A stretch of 35,800 nucleotides of DNA from Caulobacterales bacterium 32-69-10 (lineage in GTDB: Bacteria > Pseudomonadota > Alphaproteobacteria > Caulobacterales > Caulobacteraceae). The stretch covers positions 1-35,800 of the forward strand of contig NCED01000006.1 of NCBI GenBank assembly GCA_002280485.1. Direction: 5' to 3'. Made by a program: the position numbers and the translations under genes. Of the stretch, positions 29,005 through 35,800 are shown piece by piece. How positions within the stretch are numbered: the first letter of the stretch is position 1; each line of letters begins with the position of its first letter. The notes under the pieces were generated by a model. That model was not told where the DNA came from. It searched no databases and was given only the letters and a program-made list of their open reading frames with translations.

Positions 29005-32001
29005 ATGGGTCCGATGGAATTCGTCGCCTACGGCGGCGGTGAGTATTACCGCGACGTCTTCAACAGCGTGGCCATGCTGGCCGGCAGCAATGGCATGTCG
29101 TCGTTGATCCGCTTGGCGATGATGCTCGGCCTGTTGGCCGGCATTCTGAAGATGGCCTTCGACCTGAACCTCAAGTCGCTGTTCCAGTGGTACATGATGG
29201 CCCTGCTGATGTACGGGATCATGTGGGTGCCGAAGGTCACCGTGCAGGTGACGGACGAGCTTAATCCGTACATGGCCGGCGGCGCGGTCGCCAACGTCCC
29301 GCTCGGCGTCGGCATGATGGCGTCCCTCACGAGCCAGGTCGGCCGACGGGCGATCGACCTGTCGGAACAGGCTTTTGGCGACATTGGCGATCTTCGCTAC
29401 TCGGAAACGGGGATGATCTACGGCGCCAAGCTGGTCGAGCGCTTGCGTGAGGTTCGGCCGGTCAACGCGACCTTCGAAACCAACGTCCAGAATTACATCG
29501 CCAGGTGCGTCTATCAGGACGTCGCGACCGAGCAGCTGGGCATGAAGGCGCTGATGGAAACGGGCGACATCTGGACGACCATCACCGCCAACCCTAACCC
29601 GGCGGTGGCGATGGCCTACGTGAACGACGCCGGCCAAAGCGTGTCGATGGACTGCCCGCAGGCCGCGGCGACCTTGACGCCGCTGTGGAACGCAGAGGTT
29701 CAGAAGGTGGTCGCCGCTCAGGCGTCGCGACTGAACCCGGGGATGCCCTCGGCAGATGCGCAGGCACGGGTGCGAAGCACGACGGAGTCGATGCACGAAA
29801 AGATCATCGGGGCGTCGCGCGACTCCACGGGGATCTTCCAGCAGGCGATGTTGGTCAATCTGATGCGTCGGGGGATTAGCAACTACACCTCGGACGCTGG
29901 GGCCGGCGCGCTTGATGTGCTGGCCGAGACTCAAGCCGAGGTCCACACCCGCAATCTGCAGGGCTTGATGGGCGGCATCGGCGAACGCGCGGTGCCGATC
30001 CTGAAGATCGTGATCGAGGTGATGCTGATCGGGATGTTCCCGATCCTGTTCCCAGCGTTCCTGCTGCCGAAGACCGGACCGATGATGTTGAAGGGCTATA
30101 TTTCAGGCTTCATCGGCCTGCAGGCCTGGGGTCCGCTCTACGTGATCCTCAACAAGATCATGATGGGGCAGGGGATCAAGGATGCCGCTGGGTCGGCCCA
30201 AATTCCTGGCGTCGTGGCAGGCATCAACTGGTCGAACCTTGACGCGATCGGCTCGGCCAACGCCGACGTCGCATCGCTGGCGGGCACGATGTTGATGTCG
30301 GTTCCGCTGCTTGTCTCGATGATCATGCGCGGGAGTTTCGCCGTGGGCGGCATGGGCGAGAGCCTGATGCGTAACTTCAGTTCGGGGGCAGAGGCGGCGG
30401 CCGGCGCGAAGACGACGGGTAATTTCCAGTTCGGAAACACCGGCTTCGACAACCACAGCTTCAACAATATGAGCGGCAACAAGTGGGACACCAACTCGAC
30501 CCATATGGAGGGCTCGACGAGCGTTCAGCAGCCAAACGGCGCGATCACGACCAAGTATGGTGATGGGTCGTTCGGTTATTCGATGCCGCAGTCGCAGACC
30601 GCCGGCGGAATCGAGAGCAGCAAGGTCTTGTCGCAGGCGGCCGTCGAACGTGCGCATGAAAGCCGCGAGACCGGTCACAATCTCAGCACGGCCGCGTCGC
30701 AAGGCGTGTCGCGAACGATGTCTGAGCAAGCCCGCTACGCGGAGAGCTTCACGTCGGGCCAGGCGTCGCGATTTGCTGAAGGCAGTGAGGAGCGCAAGGC
30801 CGAGACTGCCGCCCATGACGTCCTGGAGACCGCCTCGCGGTCGTATCAGGCTGAGCACGGCGGTAACATGACGCAGGCTCGGTCGGTCGTCGGCAAGATG
30901 GCCGCCGAGGCCTACGCGCAGGCGGGCGTTGAAGGCAAAGTGGCTCCGGAGTTCTTCGGGATTGGCGGCGGCCTGAAAGGCAGCGCCGGCGTGCGTGGCT
31001 CCGCGGGTGTTGAGGCGTCGGGCAGCACGACCAGCTCCGAGCAGACGGCCGCGCGCGCTCTCAAGTCGGCGACGTCGAATGACAACTACACCCGTGGCCT
31101 TTCCGAGCAATCGGCCAGGTACGCCCAGCAGTCGTTCGAACGTTCATCCAGCGCGAGCCAGATGTCGTCGAATGAAAAGGCCGATGCCTTCTCGAATATG
31201 ACGTCGCTGACGGACACGGCCTCGAGCTACGAACAGCAAGCGCTACGCTACGAAAAGGTGGCCGAGACGGCCACGACCGACAGCCAGACCTTCCGCCAAG
31301 ACTATAACGCCGCGTTCGCGGATTGGGCGGTGAAGGACATGGCCGAAAGTGGAGTGTCGTCCCAAGAGGCCGCGCGGATCCTGGCGGGGCAGGGCGAGGG
31401 TGGCCGCGAGGCTTACATGGAGCTGCAGCAGCGGTTCGCCGACGAGCAGGTGGAGAAAATGGCCACGCCCGAGGCCTTGGCCGACACGAAGGAAGGCTTG
31501 GAGAAGCTGGACTTTTCCAGCGCTCCGGACGTCAGGCACGTTGGCCCGGTCAGCAGAGAAGGCTTGGATGACGGCGTCGGCGCCGGTCTGCGCCATGTGG
31601 CGGGTCCGTCCAGTGCTGGGGCTACGAGCCTCTACAAGGGCCCGTCAGCGAGTGTCGAGCAGCTGAGCGGCGAGCCGCGAAATGCTATCCGCGCGGAGAC
31701 CGATGCCGCGCGGATCACGGTGGAGTCGAAAGAGACGCCGCATCTACAGGGCGCGTGGGAGCTTTCGGGGGCCGATGGCGCCGTTCACGGGGTGACGGAT
31801 CCGATAGGGCGGATGCTGGGGGGATCGCCGCCGGCAGCAGGCAATGTGCCGCCGACATTTGGCGATCCGAGCACCGCGACGGGGAGTCCGCTTCGTGCCA
31901 ACCGCGCTGCTGATTCCTCGGCAGTCGAGGAAGGACGGCCGATGCCAGCACCGATGGAACTACAGGCGGCGGCTGGGTCGGCACGGTTTGGCCGGAGATA
32001 A
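29005..32001 (+). CDS. traG: Mating-pair stabilisation / entry-exclusion protein TraG
   Basis: This 998-residue inner-membrane protein starts with the TraG_N signature (FVAYGGGEYYRDVFNSVAML). It has membrane helices at about residues 30-85 and further ones at about 329-354, 365-385 and 425-446. The second half (about 460-998) is a large hydrophilic periplasmic part rich in Ser, Gln, Ala and Gly with long helical stretches. In F the N-terminus aids pilus assembly, and the C-terminus stabilises mating pairs and is the partner of surface/entry exclusion protein TraS. No TraS or TraT homologue is evident right after it. A strong terminator begins within its stop codon region, closing the operon. 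Confidence 0.9.
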   Translation: MGPMEFVAYGGGEYYRDVFNSVAMLAGSNGMSSLIRLAMMLGLLAGILKMAFDLNLKSLFQWYMMALLMYGIMWVPKVTVQVTDELNPYMAGGAVANVPLGVGMMASLTSQVGRRAIDLSEQAFGDIGDLRYSETGMIYGAKLVERLREVRPVNATFETNVQNYIARCVYQDVATEQLGMKALMETGDIWTTITANPNPAVAMAYVNDAGQSVSMDCPQAAATLTPLWNAEVQKVVAAQASRLNPGMPSADAQARVRSTTESMHEKIIGASRDSTGIFQQAMLVNLMRRGISNYTSDAGAGALDVLAETQAEVHTRNLQGLMGGIGERAVPILKIVIEVMLIGMFPILFPAFLLPKTGPMMLKGYISGFIGLQAWGPLYVILNKIMMGQGIKDAAGSAQIPGVVAGINWSNLDAIGSANADVASLAGTMLMSVPLLVSMIMRGSFAVGGMGESLMRNFSSGAEAAAGAKTTGNFQFGNTGFDNHSFNNMSGNKWDTNSTHMEGSTSVQQPNGAITTKYGDGSFGYSMPQSQTAGGIESSKVLSQAAVERAHESRETGHNLSTAASQGVSRTMSEQARYAESFTSGQASRFAEGSEERKAETAAHDVLETASRSYQAEHGGNMTQARSVVGKMAAEAYAQAGVEGKVAPEFFGIGGGLKGSAGVRGSAGVEASGSTTSSEQTAARALKSATSNDNYTRGLSEQSARYAQQSFERSSSASQMSSNEKADAFSNMTSLTDTASSYEQQALRYEKVAETATTDSQTFRQDYNAAFADWAVKDMAESGVSSQEAARILAGQGEGGREAYMELQQRFADEQVEKMATPEALADTKEGLEKLDFSSAPDVRHVGPVSREGLDDGVGAGLRHVAGPSSAGATSLYKGPSASVEQLSGEPRNAIRAETDAARITVESKETPHLQGAWELSGADGAVHGVTDPIGRMLGGSPPAAGNVPPTFGDPSTATGSPLRANRAADSSAVEEGRPMPAPMELQAAAGSARFGRR

Positions 32002-32034
32002 AAAAAGGGGGGCGAAAGCGCCCCCCTTTTTCGG
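32001..32034. terminator. Bidirectional terminator closing the transfer operon
   Basis: A run of As (32001-32006) is followed by an 8-bp perfect stem, GGGGGGCG / CGCCCCCC, with an AAAG loop and then five Ts (32027-32031). It serves traG from the left and the convergent small membrane protein gene from the right. Confidence 0.9.
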
Positions 32035-32051
32035 TTGTTGGCGGTCCGTGA

Positions 32052-32459
32052 TCAGATCAGGCCGCGCTTTTTCATCTCGTGCTGAACCTGCTGGTTTCCG
32101 GCTCCGATCTTTCCCCAAACCCAGCTGAACAGGGCGCAGAAAGGGACGACAAATAGCGCTGCTGCGACACCAGCCACGATACCCGCCTCGAGGCCGATCC
32201 ACACGAAGGCGATCAGGCACAACCCCCAAATCGCCTTGGAGCCGATGACGAAAAACTTGGTCGCGGTGCGGTGCGCAGCCAGTGCCTGTGGGCTCGATGC
32301 GCCAGCCAGGCCGGCGGCGATGAAATCAGCGGAGCGCTGGTCGACGTCAACGGCGGCGAGGGTGGTTTGGTCGGCGGGCCGATCGCGCTTGGCCGACTTG
32401 TTGGTCTTGGCGGTCATCGTGGATCCGTCGAAGCGCAGGGCGGAAGCCGAGCTTATCAT
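32052..32459 (-). CDS. Hypothetical membrane protein
   Basis: This 135-residue protein has a charged, lysine-rich N-terminus (residues 1-60) followed by two close hydrophobic helices (about 68-92 and 97-115) and a short charged tail ending KKRGLI. The frame is open 30 bases upstream to an ATG at 32489, but the ATG at 32459 has a perfect GGAG six bases upstream. I recognise no family. It lies convergent to traG across a shared terminator. Proteins in this spot in F-like plasmids often act in entry exclusion, but the sequence does not show it. Confidence 0.65.
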   Translation of the reverse strand: MISSASALRFDGSTMTAKTNKSAKRDRPADQTTLAAVDVDQRSADFIAAGLAGASSPQALAAHRTATKFFVIGSKAIWGLCLIAFVWIGLEAGIVAGVAAALFVVPFCALFSWVWGKIGAGNQQVQHEMKKRGLI

Positions 32460-32683
32460 GGGTTTCTCCTTTTTCTGACCCAAGATCACTTAACCCTTCC
32501 TCACCTCGCTCCATCCTTTTCGCGGGCGAGTCGCCGTCACAAGATGCCCACACCACCTGGTCGCTGAGCACCGCTATCCGTACTCCCTGGGTCCAGGCTG
32601 CTCGGTCTTAATCCGTGACCTGGCGGTGCTGGCGTCCGCACTTGTCGTAGACCGGTGTCAATGGCGGATCAGGAGAACCGAAA

Positions 32684-32941
32684 ATGATCACGATGAGGCG
32701 AACAGACCCGGCTCGGAACATGGCGCGGTTCTATGCGATCGATGTGGGCAAGACGCTGTTTGGCCATACTTGCGTCGTGCGCCGGTGGGGCAGGATCGGT
32801 GCGAATGGTCAGACCCGCCAAGACTGGTTCGAGACGCCCGAAGGGGCCCTGGAGGCGTTGAAGCGCCTAGTCCGCGTCAAACGTCGACGGGGGTACATAG
32901 TGCAGCGCGGTTCGAGGTTCGGATTTCGCGCAGCGCCTTAG
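32684..32941 (+). CDS. Stand-alone WGR domain protein
   Basis: This 85-residue protein is almost entirely one WGR domain. RFYAIDVGKTLFGHTCVVRR is followed by the eponymous WGRIG, then the ETPEGALEALKRLVRVKRRRGY end typical of the fold. WGR domains bind nucleic-acid ends in PARPs and occur in bacterial MolR-like and ligase proteins; small stand-alone WGR genes are common on alphaproteobacterial plasmids with unknown role. The start has GGAG eight bases upstream. The neighbours are unrelated small genes, so a single-gene unit is likely. Confidence 0.8.
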   Translation: MITMRRTDPARNMARFYAIDVGKTLFGHTCVVRRWGRIGANGQTRQDWFETPEGALEALKRLVRVKRRRGYIVQRGSRFGFRAAP

Positions 32942-33011
32942 ACTGCGGGGCCAGCGGCCGATGCGCCTTGCTCAGGGTCGTCGTCAGAAGAGGTCCGAGA
33001 GGAGCTGAAGC

Positions 33012-33311
33012 CTATCGAGGGGAATATATGGGTCTGGGTACACAGGATCGCCGCCGCGCAATGAGCTTCGTGCACGCGGCCTTTGCCTGGTCCTCAGTTT
33101 CGAAGCCGGCGATATAGGCCCAAGCACGGTCTGGACTGTCAATCTTGATTACTGAGCCTGTTTTGACACCGATGACCTTCAGGCCGATGTCGATGGCGCT
33201 ATTCGCCTTCTGGACGGACGGGTAGGTCCCAAGGTCCAGGTAGAACCCACCGTTCGCAGGCGGGGCGGCGACATGCGCAATCAGAGCTAGAGCGGAAAGG
33301 GTGGCAGTCAT
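33012..33311 (-). CDS. Small exported SPOR-like protein
   Basis: This 99-residue protein has a short signal peptide (MTATLSALALIAHVAA) and a single domain with GFYLDLGTYPSVQKANSA, a central strand, and WAYIAGFETEDQAKAACTKL. The Gx(Y/F)xVxxG...Y-x-x-x-G-F...A...C pattern fits SPOR-type repeats that bind denuded peptidoglycan. It would sit in the periplasm. A GAGGT site precedes the ATG. Identity is by pattern only; a link to cell-wall opening during transfer is speculative. Confidence 0.6.
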   Translation of the reverse strand: MTATLSALALIAHVAAPPANGGFYLDLGTYPSVQKANSAIDIGLKVIGVKTGSVIKIDSPDRAWAYIAGFETEDQAKAACTKLIARRRSCVPRPIYSPR

Positions 33312-33479
33312 CTGCGACCTCGGTTAACCGATTGAGCCTGCCGTGACCTCATCGGTGCGCCGATCGAGCCGTCGCACCTTGATCGCGGGCGGCTTTAGAG
33401 CAGCACGCTCACCGTGAAGATTCCAGCCAGGATCGCGACCAAAAACGGGAGGGCGCCCCATCGAACTGCAGGGTGGACG

Positions 33480-34025
33480 CTATCGAGCTGGGGTTTCCAG
33501 GATTTCGATCACGCGCTTTGTCATGGCCAGGGCGAGGGCCTCCGTGGCCGGGTCTGCCTCGAAGACGTTGCGCGCCAGGGCGAGGAGTTGGGAGACGGTT
33601 AGCTTGGCACCGATCTCCACGGTAAAATGTTCGATCTCGTCCTGAAGGCGCTGAAGCCGCGCCCAGTCGAAGAGCGATCTGTGAGGCCGCGGCTCGGACT
33701 CTGGGCCGTTGAGAATCCAATCGGGATCGATGTCGAATTCTCGCCGTAGCGCCGTCAACATGCCGATCGGCGGCTCGGTCTCGCCCCGCTCCCAGCCAAG
33801 ATAGGTTCGCTTGGGAAAGCCAAGTCGCACAGCGAAGGCTTCCTGTGTCAGTTCGCTGTCGGCGCGAACCTTCGCCAGCCGCGCCGCGACGGCGTGACGA
33901 GCGATCTTCGCTGGCACTGACGGGACGTCATTGTCGCCGGTAGGCGGCGAGGTCCCTCCTTTGGGGTCACGGCCGTTGGGCCGTCTAGCGCAGCTAGTGA
34001 GCCCTACCACCTCGGGTCTGGCCAT
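33480..34025 (-). CDS. XRE-family (Cro/CI-like) transcriptional regulator
   Basis: The open frame gives 181 residues. A helix-turn-helix of the XRE type covers about residues 45-105: ARLAKVRADSELTQEAFAVR, then LGFPKRTYLGWERGETEPP, the hallmark ERGxxxP ending. A helical C-terminal part follows (about 120-178). The first 36 residues from the ATG at 34025 look like translated intergenic sequence; a GTG at 33917 starting VPAKIARHAV may be the true start. A strong AGGAGGG lies between them without a nearby in-frame start, which is odd. It overlaps or follows the broken gene upstream. The target is unknown. Confidence 0.7.
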   Translation of the reverse strand: MARPEVVGLTSCARRPNGRDPKGGTSPPTGDNDVPSVPAKIARHAVAARLAKVRADSELTQEAFAVRLGFPKRTYLGWERGETEPPIGMLTALRREFDIDPDWILNGPESEPRPHRSLFDWARLQRLQDEIEHFTVEIGAKLTVSQLLALARNVFEADPATEALALAMTKRVIEILETPAR

Positions 34026-34648
34026 TCAGCCCCGCGCCAAAGTTCGATTTCCCCCGGGTCGAGTAGGAGTCGTTCGCCCCTGCGAACTCTCACCTCGTAG
34101 GCGAAAGCGTACATGGGACTGAAGCTTTCGACCAGGTTGGCGAAGTCTCGCTTCCTGCGCGCTTTTGGCCAGGAACAGAACAGAGCGCCTCGGGCGTCGA
34201 GGCGCTCGTCGGCCTCCGGCTGGACCGGGTCCAGGTTTTGCCAGGCGCTCACGACCGTCGGCGCGAGGTCCTTGAAGGCCGCCTCGATTGCTGTCTGGAC
34301 GGTATGTTCGAGGGCGTAGACCAGAGCTTGATCGCCGAGGCCATGCGGTAGCCAGGCGAGCGCCCGACGGAGCAATCTGGTTTGGAACAGCAGGACGGGC
34401 CACAAGATTTCGACGCCGAATCGCGGGCCGATCTCGGGGATATGTTCTGGCGGATCGATGACGCGCCGCTGCTGCTAGTAAGCTTTTCGAATGTCGTAGG
34501 CGAGGCCGAGAAACGGCCCCTCCTTGTCGCGGATCATCGGCGATTCCTCGTTCACCCTGTGAACGAGGGTGTGGAGCTCGCGAAGCGTCAGGTAGTCGCC
34601 GATCAACACCATGCCGGCGTGGTTTTTCAGCAATTCAAACTGTAGCAC
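34004..34648 (-). pseudogene. DUF6904-like gene interrupted by an in-frame amber codon
   Basis: From a GTG at 34648 (GGAG about 6 bases upstream) the frame encodes LQFELLKNHAGMVLIGDYLT and on to FLGLAYDIRKAY. It then meets a single TAG at 34475-34477 and continues open in the same frame for 156 codons (QQRRVIDPPEHIPEIGPRFG, then VEILWPVLLFQ, to WPDPRW and a stop). The combined layout, with GDY, YDIRxAY...R and a WPxxLF segment, resembles DUF6904 proteins as I remember them. One base change (CAG or GAG to TAG) explains the break. No good start codon exists right after the TAG except a TTG at 34405. It is most likely a decayed gene; readthrough or a sequencing error are alternatives. Confidence 0.6.
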
Positions 34649-34944
34649 GGTGACTCCGCTCTCGGGTTGCCGGTCGAATAGACGATGATTGGCGGATGCC
34701 GACAATGCGGGTCGCGAAAGCCAAATACCGCGCCGGTCATGGTCTGTGCGCTAAAGGGCGCTAAGAAGAACGCAGCAAGAACGTCAGGCCATGCGGCGCG
34801 GTACAGCCTCGGTCCTTGTGCTTCCGGATATTGTAGGCACGTCAGCACGGTTGCAGGCACCGACGGGTGCAAGAAAACTACACCTATATGGCCGTCTCGC
34901 CGACCGTGCGCCGTTCTCACGAAGCGTGCGTCCGTCTTAATCAT
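34627..34944 (-). CDS. Hypothetical protein
   Basis: An ATG at 34944 (or a TTG at 34998) opens a frame of 105 (or 123) residues ending at 34627. It contains RDGHIGVVFLHPSVPATVLT and a hydrophobic stretch WPDVLAAFFLAPF. I recognise no family. The stop overlaps the start of the amber-split gene by 22 bases, and that gene's ribosome site lies inside this one, suggesting a two-gene unit. Codon use is less biased toward G/C at third positions than in the tra genes. An overlapping + strand frame (34685-34975) looks less protein-like. Confidence 0.4.
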   Translation of the reverse strand: MIKTDARFVRTAHGRRDGHIGVVFLHPSVPATVLTCLQYPEAQGPRLYRAAWPDVLAAFFLAPFSAQTMTGAVFGFRDPHCRHPPIIVYSTGNPRAESPCYSLNC

Positions 34945-35148
34945 TGTGGGTTTGGTCTCAAGCAATGTGCGCTGATGCGCCGCCACCGTCTCAGCCAATT
35001 TGCGTCGAAAGCGGTCAGGAATCCCGCGCAGAGGCGTCCACTATTGCGCGTCGCTACACCTATTGATCCGCACTATAACAAGTGCGGCCGGAGATGTAGA
35101 AAAACTCAAGAACGCGGTCGCGGAGCGACCGCCGTCATCTGGTGACCC

Positions 35149-35484
35149 GTGCCCGCCGATCGTCCGCCATCGACTCTCACACGTCCTGCGCCGCACCTGC
35201 TGAAGCGGTTTCACCTGGGCCAGGTCGGCAACGACACAATCGAGACGTTCCTGACGAAAGGGTATTCTCTGGCCATCTGCTGCCGGGACTGCCCCCGCCT
35301 CATTGAGTGGACGCCGCCGGACCTGATGGAGAAGTTTGGGGACCTGACCAAGCTGAGGATCGCCGACCTGGGCGCAAGGTTCACTTGCACAGGGGAGGGC
35401 GGGTGCGGTTCCCATGATATCGCCGTTTTCCCGCATCTCTACGATGGGGCTTGGTCCTGGCCGCCGCCGCCGAAGGGGACCTAA
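35149..35484 (+). CDS. Small Cys-rich (zinc-ribbon-like) hypothetical protein
   Basis: This 111-residue protein starts at a GTG. The core has a CC-x-x-C-x-R-LIEWTPPDLM segment followed by ADLGARFTCTGEGGCGSHD, a spacing (CxxC about 40 residues from CxxxxxCGS) that suggests a zinc ribbon. Similar small proteins with a helical segment between two Cys pairs are frequent in Caulobacterales genomes, without known function. It is convergent with the SRAP gene, separated by zero bases. The start is uncertain because no clear ribosome site is visible. Confidence 0.6.
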   Translation: MPADRPPSTLTRPAPHLLKRFHLGQVGNDTIETFLTKGYSLAICCRDCPRLIEWTPPDLMEKFGDLTKLRIADLGARFTCTGEGGCGSHDIAVFPHLYDGAWSWPPPPKGT

Positions 35485-35800
35485 CTAGGCTGGGATGACG
35501 TCGTCGCCCTTGCCGCCGCGGGCGACGATCTTGAGCCTGCCGTCCGGCAGAGGGCGTTGGAGTTGGGCGACGTCCGTCCAGGGCGCATCGCTCATCCAGA
35601 GGTCCCATTCCGCCGGCTCGGTCAGGATCACGGGCATGGCCTTGGAGTGGTAGGTTTTAACCGGCTCGGCCGACTCTGTGGTCAGGAATCCGTAGGCCTC
35701 GATTTCTTCCCACCCTTTGCTCTTCATCCGGACGCAGGCGTGCGGCGTCCAAATTCCAGCGAAGAATGCCAGAGGCCGACTGTCGTCTAGCGCGAACCAG
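35485..35800 (-). CDS. SRAP-domain protein (YedK/HMCES family), C-terminal part
   Basis: The frame enters from the right edge and encodes 104 residues: WFALDDSRPLAFFAGIWTPH, then YGFLTTE, then YHSKAMPVIL, and LPDGRLKIVARGGKGDDVIP before the stop. These are the conserved C-terminal motifs of SRAP proteins, including the H-x-K-AMP motif whose histidine contributes to catalysis. The N-terminal Cys that crosslinks to abasic sites in single-stranded DNA is outside the window. YedK/HMCES protects abasic single-stranded DNA; on a conjugative plasmid it could guard the entering strand (inference). An internal ATG at 35727 is not a likely start because the domain extends upstream of it. Confidence 0.85.
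   Translation of the reverse strand, partial: WFALDDSRPLAFFAGIWTPHACVRMKSKGWEEIEAYGFLTTESAEPVKTYHSKAMPVILTEPAEWDLWMSDAPWTDVAQLQRPLPDGRLKIVARGGKGDDVIPA

Noticed and set aside
27499..29946. 815-codon open frame on the minus strand
   Set aside because: It lies entirely opposite traF/traH/traG; high G/C at third positions opens the antisense frame. The translation is Arg/His/Asp-rich with no recognisable domain.
30103..31110. 335-codon minus strand frame
   Set aside because: Opposite the C-terminal half of traG; no start signal or domain.
33395..33510. Short hydrophobic peptide after the XRE gene (minus strand, ending LVAILAGIFTVSVLL)
   Set aside because: It looks like a membrane helix, but the frame has no ATG, GTG or TTG start between the preceding stop and the helix, so translation cannot be supported.
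1..35800. CRISPR array, tRNA or rRNA genes
   Set aside because: No regularly spaced repeat-spacer pattern and no tRNA-like cloverleaf or rRNA sequence was noticed. The only regularly spaced repeats are the two motif copies at 9115-9159 and the coding repeats in traN.

Overview
The window is a GC-rich stretch of alphaproteobacterial mobile DNA, most likely part of a conjugative plasmid. Protein flavour and a DnaG with the alphaproteobacterial SPF / CFSSGKHGD zinc region suggest a Caulobacterales-like host; that taxonomic guess is inference. The plasmid reading rests on a RepC-like initiator next to a ParA / ribbon-helix-helix partition pair, plus a near-complete F-type (MPF_F) conjugation gene set.

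Layout: (1) 1-99 is the right end of an IS3-family insertion sequence. (2) 582-3023 (+) is a three-gene operon: a membrane-anchored Mrr-like nuclease, an unknown protein, and a fusion protein ending in a secreted-type thermonuclease domain. (3) 3055-8248 (-) is the maintenance block. In transcription order it holds repC, parA, an RHH partition partner, a full-length dnaG-type primase and a ParE-type toxin-antitoxin pair. The repC leader carries a likely counter-transcribed RNA on the opposite strand. (4) 8609-11529 (-) holds regulators (an RHH protein, an HTH protein), a VirB1-like lytic transglycosylase and an unknown protein. Two of the promoter regions here share a 15-bp motif. (5) 11906-32001 (+) is the transfer operon: traA, L, E, K, B, a 37-aa lipoprotein, dsbC, traV, traC, a 2-TM protein, trbI, an 83-aa protein, an S26 peptidase, traW, traU, trbC, traN, traF, traH, traG. 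Most junctions overlap or are under 15 bp, and the operon ends in a strong bidirectional terminator. (6) 32052-35800 is a cargo/edge region of small genes: a membrane protein, a stand-alone WGR protein, a SPOR-like protein, an XRE regulator, a DUF6904-like gene broken by an in-frame amber codon, a zinc-ribbon-like protein and the C-terminal part of an SRAP/YedK protein.

How it works together: TraA is the pilin. TraL/E/K/B/V/C/G form the envelope-spanning channel and its ATPase. TraW/U/TrbC/N/F/H handle pilus assembly and mating-pair stabilisation, with DsbC and the CxxC-bearing TraF serving the many disulfides of TraN, TraU and TraH. The transglycosylase probably opens the peptidoglycan. No relaxase, coupling protein or confirmed oriT is visible in the window.

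The most noteworthy items are the candidate antisense RNA over the repC leader, the motif shared between regulator promoters, the plasmid-borne DnaG in the partition operon, the degenerate-domain/thermonuclease fusion, the enlarged repeat-built TraN, the 37-aa TraV-like lipoprotein and the amber-split DUF6904-like gene.
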